Source: Clostridiales bacterium (lineage in GTDB: Bacteria > Bacillota > Clostridia > Oscillospirales > Oscillospiraceae). From it: a DNA stretch of 64,000 bases. Below are positions 50,054 through 58,225 of this stretch, one piece after another. The notes under the pieces were generated by a model. The model made no database searches. It was given only the letters and a program-made list of their open reading frames with translations, and was not told the DNA's origin. The DNA lies in NCBI GenBank assembly GCA_004557075.1, contig SFEX01000005.1, positions 10,554-74,553 of the forward strand, written 5' to 3'. The stretch's first letter is position 1, and each line of letters starts with the position of its first letter. Made by a program: the position numbers and the translations under genes.

Positions 50054-51940
50054 TCAAACCTCCTTTATCGCGTGCTTCGGGCAGCCGATCTTACATTCAC
50101 GGCACTTGATGCACTTCTCAGGGTCAATAACGTGGGGCTTTCTCAGCTCGCCGGAGATAGCGCCGGTGGGGCAGTTCCTTGCGCACTTTGTGCAGCCGAT
50201 GCATTTGAGCGGGTCAATCCACATGGTGCACAGTGAGCGGCAGACGCCTGCGGGGCATTTCTTGTCGCGGACGTGTGCGACATATTCATCCTTGAAATAT
50301 TTCAGCGTGCTGAGCACGGGATTGGTAGCGGTTTTGCCGAGGCCGCAGAGCGAGCAGCTCTTGACAACGGATGCAAGCTCCTGCAGCATGTCGAGATCTT
50401 CCATCTCGCCGGTGCCATGGGTGATACGCTCAAGGATCGCCTGTATCCTGGGTATGCCCTCACGACAGGTGTTGCACTTGCCGCAGGACTCCTTCTTCGT
50501 GAAGTTCATGAAGAAGCGGGCTATCTCGACCATGCAGGTATCGTCGCCCATGACGATCATTCCGCCGGAGCCGATGATCGCACCGATCTTCTTGGTGGAG
50601 TCAAAGTCAAGGGGCAGATCCAGGTGCTCCTCGGTGAGGCAGCCGCCGGAGGGGCCGCCTATCTGAACGGCCTTGAATGTGCCGTTTTTAACGCCGCCGC
50701 CGATGTTGAACACTATCTCGCGCAGAGTGGTGCCCATGGGAACTTCGATAAGGCCGGTGTTCTTGATGTTGCCGGCAAGAGAGAAGGCTTTCGTGCCGCT
50801 GCTCGTCTCCGTGCCGATGGCCTTATACCATGCCGAGCCGTTGTTTATGATAACGGGTACGTTTGCAAAGGTCTCGACGTTGTTCAGGGAGGTGGGAGCG
50901 TTGAACAGACCGCGGTCGACGCTTCTGGGCGGCTTGGTTCTGGGCATACCGCGCTGTCCCTCGATGGAGGCGGTCAGCGCCGAGCCTTCGCCGCAGACGA
51001 ATGCGCCCGCGCCCTTGCTAATTCTTATATGGAAGCTCTTTCCGGAGCCGAAGATATCATCGCCGACAATGCCGTATTTCTCCGCCGCTTCAATGGCCTT
51101 GCTCAGACGTCTGACAGCGTTGGGGTACTCGGCGCGGACATATATGTAAGCTTCGGTCGCGCCGCAGGCAACGCCCGCGATTATCATGCCTTCGAGCATC
51201 TTGTGGGGGTCGCCCTCCATGATGGAGCAGTCCATGAACGCGCCGGGGTCGCCCTCGTCACCGTTGCAGACGATGTACTTTACGGGAGCATCCTTGTGGG
51301 CCGCGACCTGGGACCACTTTTTGCCGGTGGGGAATCCTGCGCCGCCGCGTCCGCGCAGACCGGAGTCTGTCACCTCTGCGATGACCTCATCGGGCGTCAT
51401 ATCAAACAGAGCCTTTTCGAGCGCGGCGTAACCGCCGACTGCGATGTATTCCTCAATGCTCTCGGAAGCGATGCGTCCGCAGTTTGCGAGAGCAACGCGG
51501 GTCTGGCCTTTGTAGAAGGGAATATCCTCCTGACGGTTGTAGGCTCTGCCGTTGTCGTGATATACGAGTCTGTCGATTACCTCGCCGCCGAGAATGGTGC
51601 GCTCGATGATCTCGTCGCAGTCCTCGGGCTTTACTTTCATATAAAGTATGCCTTCCGGCTCGATGCGGATGAGGGGAGCGAGAGAGCATAGGCCGTGGCA
51701 GCCGCAGGTCTTGAGGCCGATGGGCTCGGGGTGGTCAACATGATCCTCGATTGAGATCTGTACGGGTAGTCCGCGGGAGACGAGAGCCTTGTTGAGGCAA
51801 TCGTATATCTCCTTTGAACCGGCCGCGAGACAGCCGGAGCCGCCGCAGACGAGGATCTTATACTTCTGCTTGTCGAGCGCTGCCTTGCATTCAGTGCGGA
51901 ACGCATGCAGCTCCTGGCGTGAATTCAGTTTCATACTCAT
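50054..51940 (-). CDS. hydB: NADH-binding subunit of the [FeFe] hydrogenase (NuoF/HydB-like)
   Basis: Of 628 residues, an N-terminal thioredoxin-like [2Fe-2S] domain (about 1-125: CGGSGCLAAGS), the NuoF core with FMN/NADH sites (GLRGRGGAGFPTGKKW near residue 192, CNGDEGDPGAF and the GEGSALTASIEGQRG segment), the ESCGKCNTCREG [4Fe-4S] site, and a C-terminal two-cluster ferredoxin (CIGCTKCARNCP, CIKCRECKIGCP). It oxidises or reduces NADH for the complex. Its start overlaps the nuoE-like stop by 4 bp (ATGA), and hydA follows 4 bp later. Confidence 0.95.
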   Translation of the reverse strand: MSMKLNSRQELHAFRTECKAALDKQKYKILVCGGSGCLAAGSKEIYDCLNKALVSRGLPVQISIEDHVDHPEPIGLKTCGCHGLCSLAPLIRIEPEGILYMKVKPEDCDEIIERTILGGEVIDRLVYHDNGRAYNRQEDIPFYKGQTRVALANCGRIASESIEEYIAVGGYAALEKALFDMTPDEVIAEVTDSGLRGRGGAGFPTGKKWSQVAAHKDAPVKYIVCNGDEGDPGAFMDCSIMEGDPHKMLEGMIIAGVACGATEAYIYVRAEYPNAVRRLSKAIEAAEKYGIVGDDIFGSGKSFHIRISKGAGAFVCGEGSALTASIEGQRGMPRTKPPRSVDRGLFNAPTSLNNVETFANVPVIINNGSAWYKAIGTETSSGTKAFSLAGNIKNTGLIEVPMGTTLREIVFNIGGGVKNGTFKAVQIGGPSGGCLTEEHLDLPLDFDSTKKIGAIIGSGGMIVMGDDTCMVEIARFFMNFTKKESCGKCNTCREGIPRIQAILERITHGTGEMEDLDMLQELASVVKSCSLCGLGKTATNPVLSTLKYFKDEYVAHVRDKKCPAGVCRSLCTMWIDPLKCIGCTKCARNCPTGAISGELRKPHVIDPEKCIKCRECKIGCPKHAIKEV

Positions 51941-52410
51941 TCTGCCTCCCTTAACTCTGCGATAAGTTTGTACATCTTTTCGGGGGTCATTTGCGGATGT
52001 ACCACGTCATTTACGGTGCATACCGGGGCAAGGCCACAGGCACCGAGGCAAGAGACGCGCTCGATGGTGAAAAGACCGTCAGCGGACATATGATCCTCCG
52101 GCTTCATACCGGTAGCGGCGTAGAGGGCCTCCTGAACATCGTCGGACTTGCGGACATGGCATGCCGTGCCGTTGCAGACCTTTATAATGTACTTGCCCTT
52201 TTCGTTCATGGAAAAATTCTCGTAGAAAGTGGCGACGCCGTACAGCTCCGCTTCGCTCATGCCAAGTTTTTCGGCAATGTATGTGAGAGCGTCCTTAGGC
52301 AGGAACTTGTATTCACTCTGAACTTCCTGCATTATAGCTATTGCCTTTGTCTTGCTATACTCATGCTTTTTGAGCACGGAGTCGACTAAAGAGAAATCTA
52401 CCTTGACCAA
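51937..52410 (-). CDS. hydC: [2Fe-2S] subunit of the [FeFe] hydrogenase (NuoE/HydC-like)
   Basis: A thioredoxin-like ferredoxin of 157 residues with the four cluster cysteines spread over CNGTACHVRKSDD (two) and CLGACGLAPVC (two). It passes electrons inside the HydABC-type complex. The TTG at 52410 is 10 nt after AAAGGA; an in-frame TTG at 52431 overlaps that site. It leads the three-gene hydrogenase operon, whose control region faces a Crp-type regulator gene. Confidence 0.93.
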   Translation of the reverse strand: MVKVDFSLVDSVLKKHEYSKTKAIAIMQEVQSEYKFLPKDALTYIAEKLGMSEAELYGVATFYENFSMNEKGKYIIKVCNGTACHVRKSDDVQEALYAATGMKPEDHMSADGLFTIERVSCLGACGLAPVCTVNDVVHPQMTPEKMYKLIAELREAE

Positions 52411-52569
52411 AATTGTATCATCCTTTCTCAATATAATTGCGCTTTAACGAATTGCTGTTTTTATGCTTTTAATTATAGATACAAAGTCTCCACCTGTAAA
52501 GAATAATTAAAATTTTGATTAATTCACATTTTCGTAATATACATAAAATCATATGGTGCAGCACAGGTG

Positions 52570-52600
52570 AAAATACTGATAAAAAGCCTTAAAGTGTCAA
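52570..52600 (-). promoter_or_regulatory. Possible hydrogenase operon promoter
   Basis: On the minus strand TTGACA (52595-52600) precedes TATTTT (52570-52575) by 19 bp, a longer spacer than ideal, about 160 bp before the first gene. A regulator may be needed. Weak on its own. Confidence 0.35.
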
Positions 52601-52678
52601 ACATTTAAAACCTGCAATTAGTTGTATTTGCTAATAAAATCAGATTTTTTTCGTCATGTTTACCAAAAAATATTAAGC

Positions 52679-52692
52679 TTGATATTTGACAA
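52679..52692. promoter_or_regulatory. FNR-like half-matching site in the divergent gap
   Basis: TTGATATTTGACAA shares 8 of 10 positions with the FNR consensus TTGAT-N4-ATCAA. It is AT-rich sequence where such matches are easy by chance, so it is listed only as a candidate. Confidence 0.25.
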
Positions 52693-52738
52693 ACTTTTCG
52701 GCGGATGAATAGTTTGTTTTTTAGCAAAAGAAATTCAC

Positions 52739-52766
52739 TTGACTTTGCGTCGGGTTTATGTATAAT
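52739..52766 (+). promoter_or_regulatory. Promoter of the crp-like / ABC operon
   Basis: TTGACT at 52739-52744 and TATAAT at 52761-52766 with 16 bp between. The start point would be near 52773, just before a Crp-type palindrome. Confidence 0.8.
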
Positions 52767-52778
52767 GAAAAACGAAAA

Positions 52779-52794
52779 TGTCTCACATGAGACA
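52779..52794. promoter_or_regulatory. Crp-geometry palindrome, likely autoregulatory operator
   Basis: TGTCTCACATGAGACA has 7-bp perfect arms around 2 bp. Written as TGTCT-N6-AGACA it has exactly the 5-6-5 spacing of Crp/Fnr sites. It covers about +6 to +21 of its own promoter, where binding would block transcription, so the regulator gene it precedes probably represses itself. Confidence 0.65.
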
Positions 52795-52809
52795 AAAATG
52801 GTGAATTTT

Positions 52810-53484
52810 ATGAAGCTGAGTGAGAAGGAATTTAATACAGTCAAGGGCACCCGCCTGTTCAGAGGAGCGGCGGATGCGGTGCTTCGCAAGGTCATTGTAG
52901 CCACCGACTGCGAGCTTCGTGGCTTCGCAAAAGGCGATACGATCTACAGCGGCACAAGCTTCAGCCGCAGTCTCGGTGTGCTGCTTGAGGGCAGCCTCAG
53001 AGTGACTAAGGACAATACCGACGGGCACGCCATGATAATGAGCACGCTCACCCCCGGCTCGCTTTTCGGTGCGGCGGCGCTGTTTAACGATGAGGAGCGC
53101 TACGCTACCAATATAACCGCCCTTGAGCCGAGCAGGATCGTGTTCTTTTCACAGCGGCTTGTTGAGCGTATGATCCGCAGAGAGCCGACAATTGCGGAAA
53201 ACTATATTAAGTATCTGTCTGAGCGGATATTATTTCTGAACAAGAAGCTGTTTCTTCTTACTGCCGGCACTGCCGAGCAGAGACTCTCGAGCTTTCTGCT
53301 TGACAATCTGCCCGGCTCTGAGCCGGTGGAGCTTCCGCTTCCGATGAACAGGCTTGCCGACGCGCTTAATATTTCCCGCGCCTCGCTTTACAGGGCGATG
53401 GATTCGCTGTGCGAGAGCGGAGCCGTTGTGAAAACGGGGAAGAAAATATGTATCATAGATGCCGAAAGGCTAAAAAATATATGA
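52810..53484 (+). CDS. Crp/Fnr-family transcriptional regulator
   Basis: The 224-residue protein has an N-terminal cyclic-nucleotide-binding fold (about 5-125: GDTIYSGTSFSRSLGVLLEGSLRV, PGSLFGAAALFN) and a C-terminal winged helix (about 160-222: MNRLADALNISRASLYRAMDSLCESGAVV). There is no Cys cluster for an iron-sulfur centre at the N-terminus, so it is not a classical FNR oxygen sensor; haem or a metabolite is more likely. Of several ATGs I chose 52810 because GGTG precedes it and earlier ones lie inside the operator. It drives the ABC genes behind it and may also control the divergent hydrogenase operon. Confidence 0.85.
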   Translation: MKLSEKEFNTVKGTRLFRGAADAVLRKVIVATDCELRGFAKGDTIYSGTSFSRSLGVLLEGSLRVTKDNTDGHAMIMSTLTPGSLFGAAALFNDEERYATNITALEPSRIVFFSQRLVERMIRREPTIAENYIKYLSERILFLNKKLFLLTAGTAEQRLSSFLLDNLPGSEPVELPLPMNRLADALNISRASLYRAMDSLCESGAVVKTGKKICIIDAERLKNI

Positions 53485-53493
53485 GGTGATAAA

Positions 53494-54492
53494 ATGAAAA
53501 AGTATCTGTCAATTCTGCTTGCGCTGTGCATGCTGCTCAGCGTTGCGGTCGGCTGCACGCAGCAGCCCGATGATGAGCCCGAAGTCAAGGAAGAAGCGCA
53601 GACCATTCGTGTCGGAGCGCTCACAGGCCCCACCGCAATGGGCATGGTCAAGCTCATGGACGCAAGCGACAAGGGCGAGAGCGAGAACACATATGAGTTC
53701 CAGCTCCAGAGCGAGGCGTCGGCGTTTGTATCCGCTCTTGCAAAGGGCGAGATAGACATCGCAGCCGTACCGGCAAACCTTGCCTCCGTTGTCTATAACA
53801 ACACAGACGGCGCTGTTGAGCTTCTTGCCATCAATACCCTCGGTGTGCTGTATATAGTTGAGCGCGGTGAGAGCATCAACAGCTTTGCAGACCTTGCGGG
53901 AAAGACGATTTACGCAACCGGTGAGGGCGCGTCTCCCGAATTTGGCCTGAAATATTTGCTCAAGGAAAACGGCCTTGACGGCGACAATGCACCCACTATC
54001 CAGTGGTGTGCCGATACTACCGAGGCGCTGTCCTACATCGCCTCCGATGAAAATGCGATAGCCATGCTGCCTCAGCCCTTCGTAACGGCGGCTCAGGCGA
54101 AGGTCGACGGTCTGCGTGTAGCGCTTGACCTCAATGCCGAGTGGGAGAAGCTCGATAACGGTTCTGCCATGGTAACGGGCGTTGTGCTCGCGAGGAAAGA
54201 GTTTGCCGAAAGCTATCCTCAGCAGCTTGCAAAGTTCATGGAAGAGTACAGCAATTCCGTGAATTTCGTGCTTGAGAATACCGAGGACGCAGCCCAGCTC
54301 ATCGGCGGCTACGAGATCGTCAAGGCGCCCATTGCGCAGAAGGCTCTGCCTTATTGCAACATTACGTTCATGACCGGCAGCGAGATGAAAACCGCAATGG
54401 AAGGCTATCTCGGCGTGCTGTATGAAATGAACCCCGCGTCTGTCGGCGGCGCGATGCCCGATGCGGATTTCTACTATGTCCCGGAAAAATAA
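53494..54492 (+). CDS. ABC transporter substrate-binding lipoprotein (NMT1/SsuA-like)
   Basis: A lipobox VAVGC places the lipidated Cys at residue 21. The 332-residue protein then shows the periplasmic-binding type 2 fold of nitrate/sulfonate/taurine or pyrimidine-precursor binding proteins: IRVGALTGPTAMGMVKLM, LAKGEIDIAAVPANLASV and LAGKTIYATGEGASPEF. The substrate cannot be read from the sequence. It lies 9 bp behind the Crp-like gene; AGGTGA precedes the ATG. Its end overlaps the permease gene by 17 bp. Confidence 0.85.
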   Translation: MKKYLSILLALCMLLSVAVGCTQQPDDEPEVKEEAQTIRVGALTGPTAMGMVKLMDASDKGESENTYEFQLQSEASAFVSALAKGEIDIAAVPANLASVVYNNTDGAVELLAINTLGVLYIVERGESINSFADLAGKTIYATGEGASPEFGLKYLLKENGLDGDNAPTIQWCADTTEALSYIASDENAIAMLPQPFVTAAQAKVDGLRVALDLNAEWEKLDNGSAMVTGVVLARKEFAESYPQQLAKFMEEYSNSVNFVLENTEDAAQLIGGYEIVKAPIAQKALPYCNITFMTGSEMKTAMEGYLGVLYEMNPASVGGAMPDADFYYVPEK

Positions 54493-55234
54493 AAACATAT
54501 TCGGCAAAGTAATTGCCGTGGTGTTTGCGCTGGCAGTATGGCAGGTCGCCGCAGTAACGGTCGACTTGCCGATACTGCTCGTGTCGCCTGTCGAGGTGCT
54601 TGTAAGGCTCACGAGCATATGGCAGACTGAAAACTTTGCAGGCTCAATATGGTTCAGCTTTTACCACATTGCCGGAGGCTTTCTGATAGCGCTTGCGCTC
54701 GGCGTACTGCTGGCGTCGCTTTCGGCTCGCTTTTCGTGGATAGAAACAATGCTTTGGCCGTTTATGATAACCGTCAAAACCGTACCGGTTGCGTCGTTCG
54801 TGGTCATCTGCCTAATATGGCTGTCGGCGCAGAATCTGTCGGTGTTCATTTCTTTCCTCATAGTGCTGCCTGTCGTTTACGGAAATGTCCTCGAAGGCAT
54901 AAAAAACGAGGATCGGGCGATGCTTGAGATGGGCAGAGTGTTCAGAATGCCGTTTTTGCGCAAAGTTTTGTATATACACCTTCCGCAGCTCAAGCCCTTT
55001 GTTATGTCCGCGTGCTCAACAGCGCTCGGCATGGCGTGGAAAGCGGGAGTGGCGGCTGAGATCATCGGCACACCCGACGGCTCGATAGGCAAGCAGTTAT
55101 ATTACGCCAAAATCTATCTTGACACTGACGATCTGCTGTGCTGGACGCTCATAATCGTCATAATAAGCGTGGCGTTTGAAAAGCTGTTCATGTGGCTGCT
55201 GAGGTCATTTTACCGAAGATTGGAGCATGGCTGA
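54476..55234 (+). CDS. ABC transporter permease (NitT/TauT type)
   Basis: A 252-residue binding-protein-dependent permease with about six transmembrane segments and the EAA-like loop EGIKNEDRAMLEMGRVF followed by LPQLKPFVMSACSTALGMAWKAGVAAEIIG. It belongs to the SsuC/TauC/ThiX group. The ATG at 54476 lies within the end of the binding-protein gene and the stop overlaps the ATPase start by 1 bp, so the three proteins are made from one message. Confidence 0.87.
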   Translation: MSRKNKNIFGKVIAVVFALAVWQVAAVTVDLPILLVSPVEVLVRLTSIWQTENFAGSIWFSFYHIAGGFLIALALGVLLASLSARFSWIETMLWPFMITVKTVPVASFVVICLIWLSAQNLSVFISFLIVLPVVYGNVLEGIKNEDRAMLEMGRVFRMPFLRKVLYIHLPQLKPFVMSACSTALGMAWKAGVAAEIIGTPDGSIGKQLYYAKIYLDTDDLLCWTLIIVIISVAFEKLFMWLLRSFYRRLEHG

Positions 55235-55797
55235 TGGAACTTAAAAACATAAGTAAAGCCTTTGACGGCAAGCAGGTTTTAAGCGATATAAGCATCGTCG
55301 TGCCCAAGGGCAGCCGGGTGCTTATAAGCGGTGTTTCGGGCAGGGGAAAAACTACTCTGTTGAGGATAATGTTAGGGCTGATAAAGCCCGACAGCGGCGA
55401 GGTGATAGGCGCTTTTTCAAAGCAGGCGGCAGTATTTCAGGAGGATAGATTGCAGGCGGAATTTACGCCTGTTACCTGCGTGAAAATGGTATGCGCTCCT
55501 CATGTCTCAAGGCAGGAGATATGCGCACAGCTCGGCGAGGTCGGTCTTGCAGAGCATATTGATAAGCCCACCGGTAAGCTCTCCGGCGGACAGCGCCGCA
55601 GGGTGGCGATCGTGAGAGCTGTCATGAGCGACGCGGACGCCATATTTTTTGATGAGCCGTTCACGGGGTTTGACGGGAAAACAAAGCTTACTGTGATAGA
55701 CTATATAAACAGGCACACAAATGGCAAAACGCTTGTATTTGTAAGCCATGCGGCAGAGGATGCAGAGCTGCTCAAAGCAAAAGAAATCCGTATCTGA
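55234..55797 (+). CDS. ABC transporter ATP-binding protein, compact
   Basis: At 187 residues it is well short of the usual 240-260 for this group, but the motifs are present: Walker A GVSGRGKTT near residue 33, signature KLSGGQRRR, Walker B AIFFDEPFTGFD and the switch VFVSHAAED. The Q-loop AAVFQEDRL is also there. The missing part is the C-terminal tail after the H-loop and a shortened helical domain. It energises the permease. The gene ends inside its own terminator hairpin. Confidence 0.87.
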   Translation: MELKNISKAFDGKQVLSDISIVVPKGSRVLISGVSGRGKTTLLRIMLGLIKPDSGEVIGAFSKQAAVFQEDRLQAEFTPVTCVKMVCAPHVSRQEICAQLGEVGLAEHIDKPTGKLSGGQRRRVAIVRAVMSDADAIFFDEPFTGFDGKTKLTVIDYINRHTNGKTLVFVSHAAEDAELLKAKEIRI

Positions 55798-55819
55798 AAT
55801 TATCAGATACGGATTTCTT
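55781..55819. terminator. Terminator overlapping the end of the ABC ATPase gene
   Basis: AAGAAATCCGTATCTGA at 55781-55797 pairs perfectly with TCAGATACGGATTTCTT at 55803-55819. The left arm is the last codons and stop of the ATPase gene, so the terminator and the C-terminus are one sequence. It also serves the convergent YitT gene. Confidence 0.85.
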
Positions 55820-55824
55820 ATATG

Positions 55825-56439
55825 CTATGAGATGGTTTCCTTTGTGGGAAGCTTTGCCCTCTGGACAAAACCTATTATTTGCCCCGACAGAATAACGGTC
55901 AGAAGCGAGTAGGCGAGCCTGCCGAGCGGGATATAGCTGATAGAGAGCGCTAAAACGATGAGATCGCTTGCGAGATACACCCACTGAATTTTAACTTTCA
56001 GCAGGCTCGAAAGACTGAGCGCCAGGGAATCGTCGCCCGTGGGCGCGGAGCCTATACGCACGCACAGCCCGACGCCTATACCGACAAACAGCGAGCCAAC
56101 TATTGCGGCAAGCAGCGGGGTATCAGCGAGCTGCGGCCAGAGCGGCGGGAATTGCTCAAATATAGCGTAGAATATCGAAAAGCTTCCGCCGGCAACAACC
56201 GAGTACGCAATAAATTCCTTGCCGAGCAGCCTGAATCCCAGCAGGTAGCAAAGCAGATTCATGATAAAACCGCTCACAGACGGAGAAATGCCGAACCAGT
56301 GGTGCAGCAGCAGGGTAAGACCCAGCACACCGCCCTCCGTAACTCCGGACATTGAGTGAACATTATATAGACCGAAAGAGAGTATAGCGCTTCCTATGAG
56401 CGCGGTTATACATCGCTTCGGACTTAGCTTGGGGATCAT
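55825..56439 (-). CDS. YitT family membrane protein
   Basis: A 204-residue protein with five or six transmembrane segments and the YitT pattern: GSAILSFGLYNVHSMSGVTEGGVLGLTLLL, then a central GSLFVGIGVGLCVRIGSAPTGDDSLAL. This is the membrane half only; the usual C-terminal DUF2179 domain is absent. Transport of an unknown small molecule is presumed. Copy C of the dispersed repeat lies just upstream on this strand, between it and malQ. Confidence 0.82.
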   Translation of the reverse strand: MIPKLSPKRCITALIGSAILSFGLYNVHSMSGVTEGGVLGLTLLLHHWFGISPSVSGFIMNLLCYLLGFRLLGKEFIAYSVVAGGSFSIFYAIFEQFPPLWPQLADTPLLAAIVGSLFVGIGVGLCVRIGSAPTGDDSLALSLSSLLKVKIQWVYLASDLIVLALSISYIPLGRLAYSLLTVILSGQIIGFVQRAKLPTKETIS

Positions 56440-56458
56440 TTTTTAACAAAACCTTTCT

Positions 56459-56724
56459 TAAGCATAAGACAAGTATACGAACCCGCCTCTGCAAAGTCTT
56501 TTTGTCCTTTATCTTCGTTATCTTCCTTGAAATATGCGAGTATTCCTGCGTCCTCTGCCTTGACAAAGAACAAAAATCCAATTGCAGAGGTCGTAGATTT
56601 TTAAGTGAGATAGGGTTGGCACAGGCAAGGCTTCGTGATTGAGGAAGGCTGTCGCCTTGGCGAAACGCAGCTTGTGCCGGCAATATCCGCTTAAAAACGG
56701 GTTCGGATGCTTGCCTTATGCTTA
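56459..56724 (-). repeat. Dispersed palindromic element, copy C (266 bp)
   Basis: On the minus strand it reads in the same sense as copies A and B, starting TAAGCATAAG right behind the malQ stop (3 bp away) and ending 19 bp before the YitT start. The internal arms are kept: CGCTTAAAAA/TTTTTAAG-type and CCTCTGCAAA (56484) with TTGCAGAGG (56582). It is the most diverged copy, with 7 bp net deletion. Confidence 0.85.
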
Positions 56725-56727
56725 AAT

Positions 56728-58221
56728 TTAATCGCTGCACCTTCCATAGAGCCTCGTCATTTCGGCAATCTCGGCAGCGAGCGTGTGACCAAGCTGGGCG
56801 CTCGTTACCCGCCACTGCCAGTTTCCGCCGAGGGTGCCGGGCGTGTTTATTCTTGCGTCCGCGCCAAGCTCAAGCCAGTCCTGGAGCTGGGCTATGAACA
56901 CGGAGGCGACAGAGCTCATGCCGCCGCGGATAATACCGCGAACAAAGCCCTCCCGCTCGTTAAGGCCGAGGTAGCGTTCGGCTTTTTTTAGCTCTCCGGC
57001 TGAGGCATCCCGCATCCATGCGGCAAGTGGCGCGTTGTCGTGAGTGCCGGTGTAGCACACGCAGTTGGATGAGTAGCGGTGGGGGAGGTAGTCGCTCTCC
57101 TCTTCGGGGTCGAACGCAAATTCTAAAACCTTCATCCCGGGCAGCTTCGATTCATGCAGCAGCTCGTGCACCTCGGGGCCGAGAGTGCCGAGATCCTCCG
57201 CAATAAACTGGGTGTTTGAAAACCACGCCGTAAGCCTGCCGACAAGGTCGATGCCGGGGCCTTTGACCCACCGCCCAGCCTTTGCGGTTTCTGCGCCGTA
57301 GGGAACGGCCCAAAAGCTCTCAAAGCCGCGGAAATGGTCGATTCTCATTGCGTCAAAAAGCCTTGCCGCGCCGTCAACGCGGCGTATCCACCAGCCGTAG
57401 CCGTTGCGCTCCATGGCGGCATAGTTATATAGAGGGTTTCCCCAGAGCTGACCGTCCTCGCTGAAATAATCAGGAGGCACGCCCGCGACCTCAAGCGGGA
57501 TATTGTCCTCATCGAGCAAGAAGCAGGAAGGCTCAGACCATACGTCGGCTGAATCGAGGGCAACATATATGGGCAGATCGCCCATAATGCTCACGCCCTT
57601 TTGGTGTGCATATGAGCGAAGCTGCTCCCATTGCCGGAAAAAAATAAACTGTATATACTCGAAAAACTCGACCTCGTCTTTGAGTAGGCGGCTGTGTTTT
57701 TGAGCAGCCTCCGGCGTGCGCAGCCTTATTCCCTCATCCGGCCAATTATACCATGCCGCCATACCAAAGTGGCGCTTAACGGCCATGAACAGTGCGTAAT
57801 CGGGAAGCCATGCGGAGTTTTTGAGAACAAAATCGTCAAATTCGCTTCTGCTTTTCGCGATGCCGCGAGCGGCGGCAATTTTCAAAACGCGCAGCCTGTT
57901 ATCGTAAATTTTACCGTAATCGACCTTCGTGGGATCACTGCCCCAGTCGATGCCGTCAAGCATAGACTTCTCAAGCAGACCTTCTTTGCACAGCATATCA
58001 AGGTCGATGAGATAGGGATTACCGGCAAAGGTGGAGAAGCTCTGGTACGGGGAGTCTCCGCAGCCCGTGGGGCCGACGGGCAGTATCTGCCACCAGCTCT
58101 GCTTTGCCTCGGCGAGAAAATCAATAAAATCGTAAGCGGCTTTGCCTATCGTGCCGATACCGTATTCCGATGGCAGAGAAAATATCGGCAGCAGTATGCC
58201 GCTGCTTCTTTTTAGGGCCAT
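56728..58221 (-). CDS. malQ: 4-alpha-glucanotransferase (amylomaltase)
   Basis: A GH77 enzyme that transfers alpha-1,4-glucan segments during maltodextrin and glycogen metabolism. The 497-residue protein has SSGILLPIFSLPSEYGIGTIG, WWQILPVGPTG, the nucleophile Asp in DAMRIDHFRGFESFW near residue 287, the acid/base Glu in FIAEDLG and TGTHDNAPL. AAAGGA lies before the ATG at 58221; an in-frame ATG at 58335 inside the methylase gene is not used. No other maltose genes are nearby. Confidence 0.94.
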   Translation of the reverse strand: MALKRSSGILLPIFSLPSEYGIGTIGKAAYDFIDFLAEAKQSWWQILPVGPTGCGDSPYQSFSTFAGNPYLIDLDMLCKEGLLEKSMLDGIDWGSDPTKVDYGKIYDNRLRVLKIAAARGIAKSRSEFDDFVLKNSAWLPDYALFMAVKRHFGMAAWYNWPDEGIRLRTPEAAQKHSRLLKDEVEFFEYIQFIFFRQWEQLRSYAHQKGVSIMGDLPIYVALDSADVWSEPSCFLLDEDNIPLEVAGVPPDYFSEDGQLWGNPLYNYAAMERNGYGWWIRRVDGAARLFDAMRIDHFRGFESFWAVPYGAETAKAGRWVKGPGIDLVGRLTAWFSNTQFIAEDLGTLGPEVHELLHESKLPGMKVLEFAFDPEEESDYLPHRYSSNCVCYTGTHDNAPLAAWMRDASAGELKKAERYLGLNEREGFVRGIIRGGMSSVASVFIAQLQDWLELGADARINTPGTLGGNWQWRVTSAQLGHTLAAEIAEMTRLYGRCSD

Positions 58222-58225
58222 GCTG

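Noticed and set aside
50273..51691. 472-codon open frame antisense to the hydrogenase NADH subunit gene
   Set aside because: The sense strand carries all NuoF motifs; the antisense product is Gly/Ala/Val-rich without domains.
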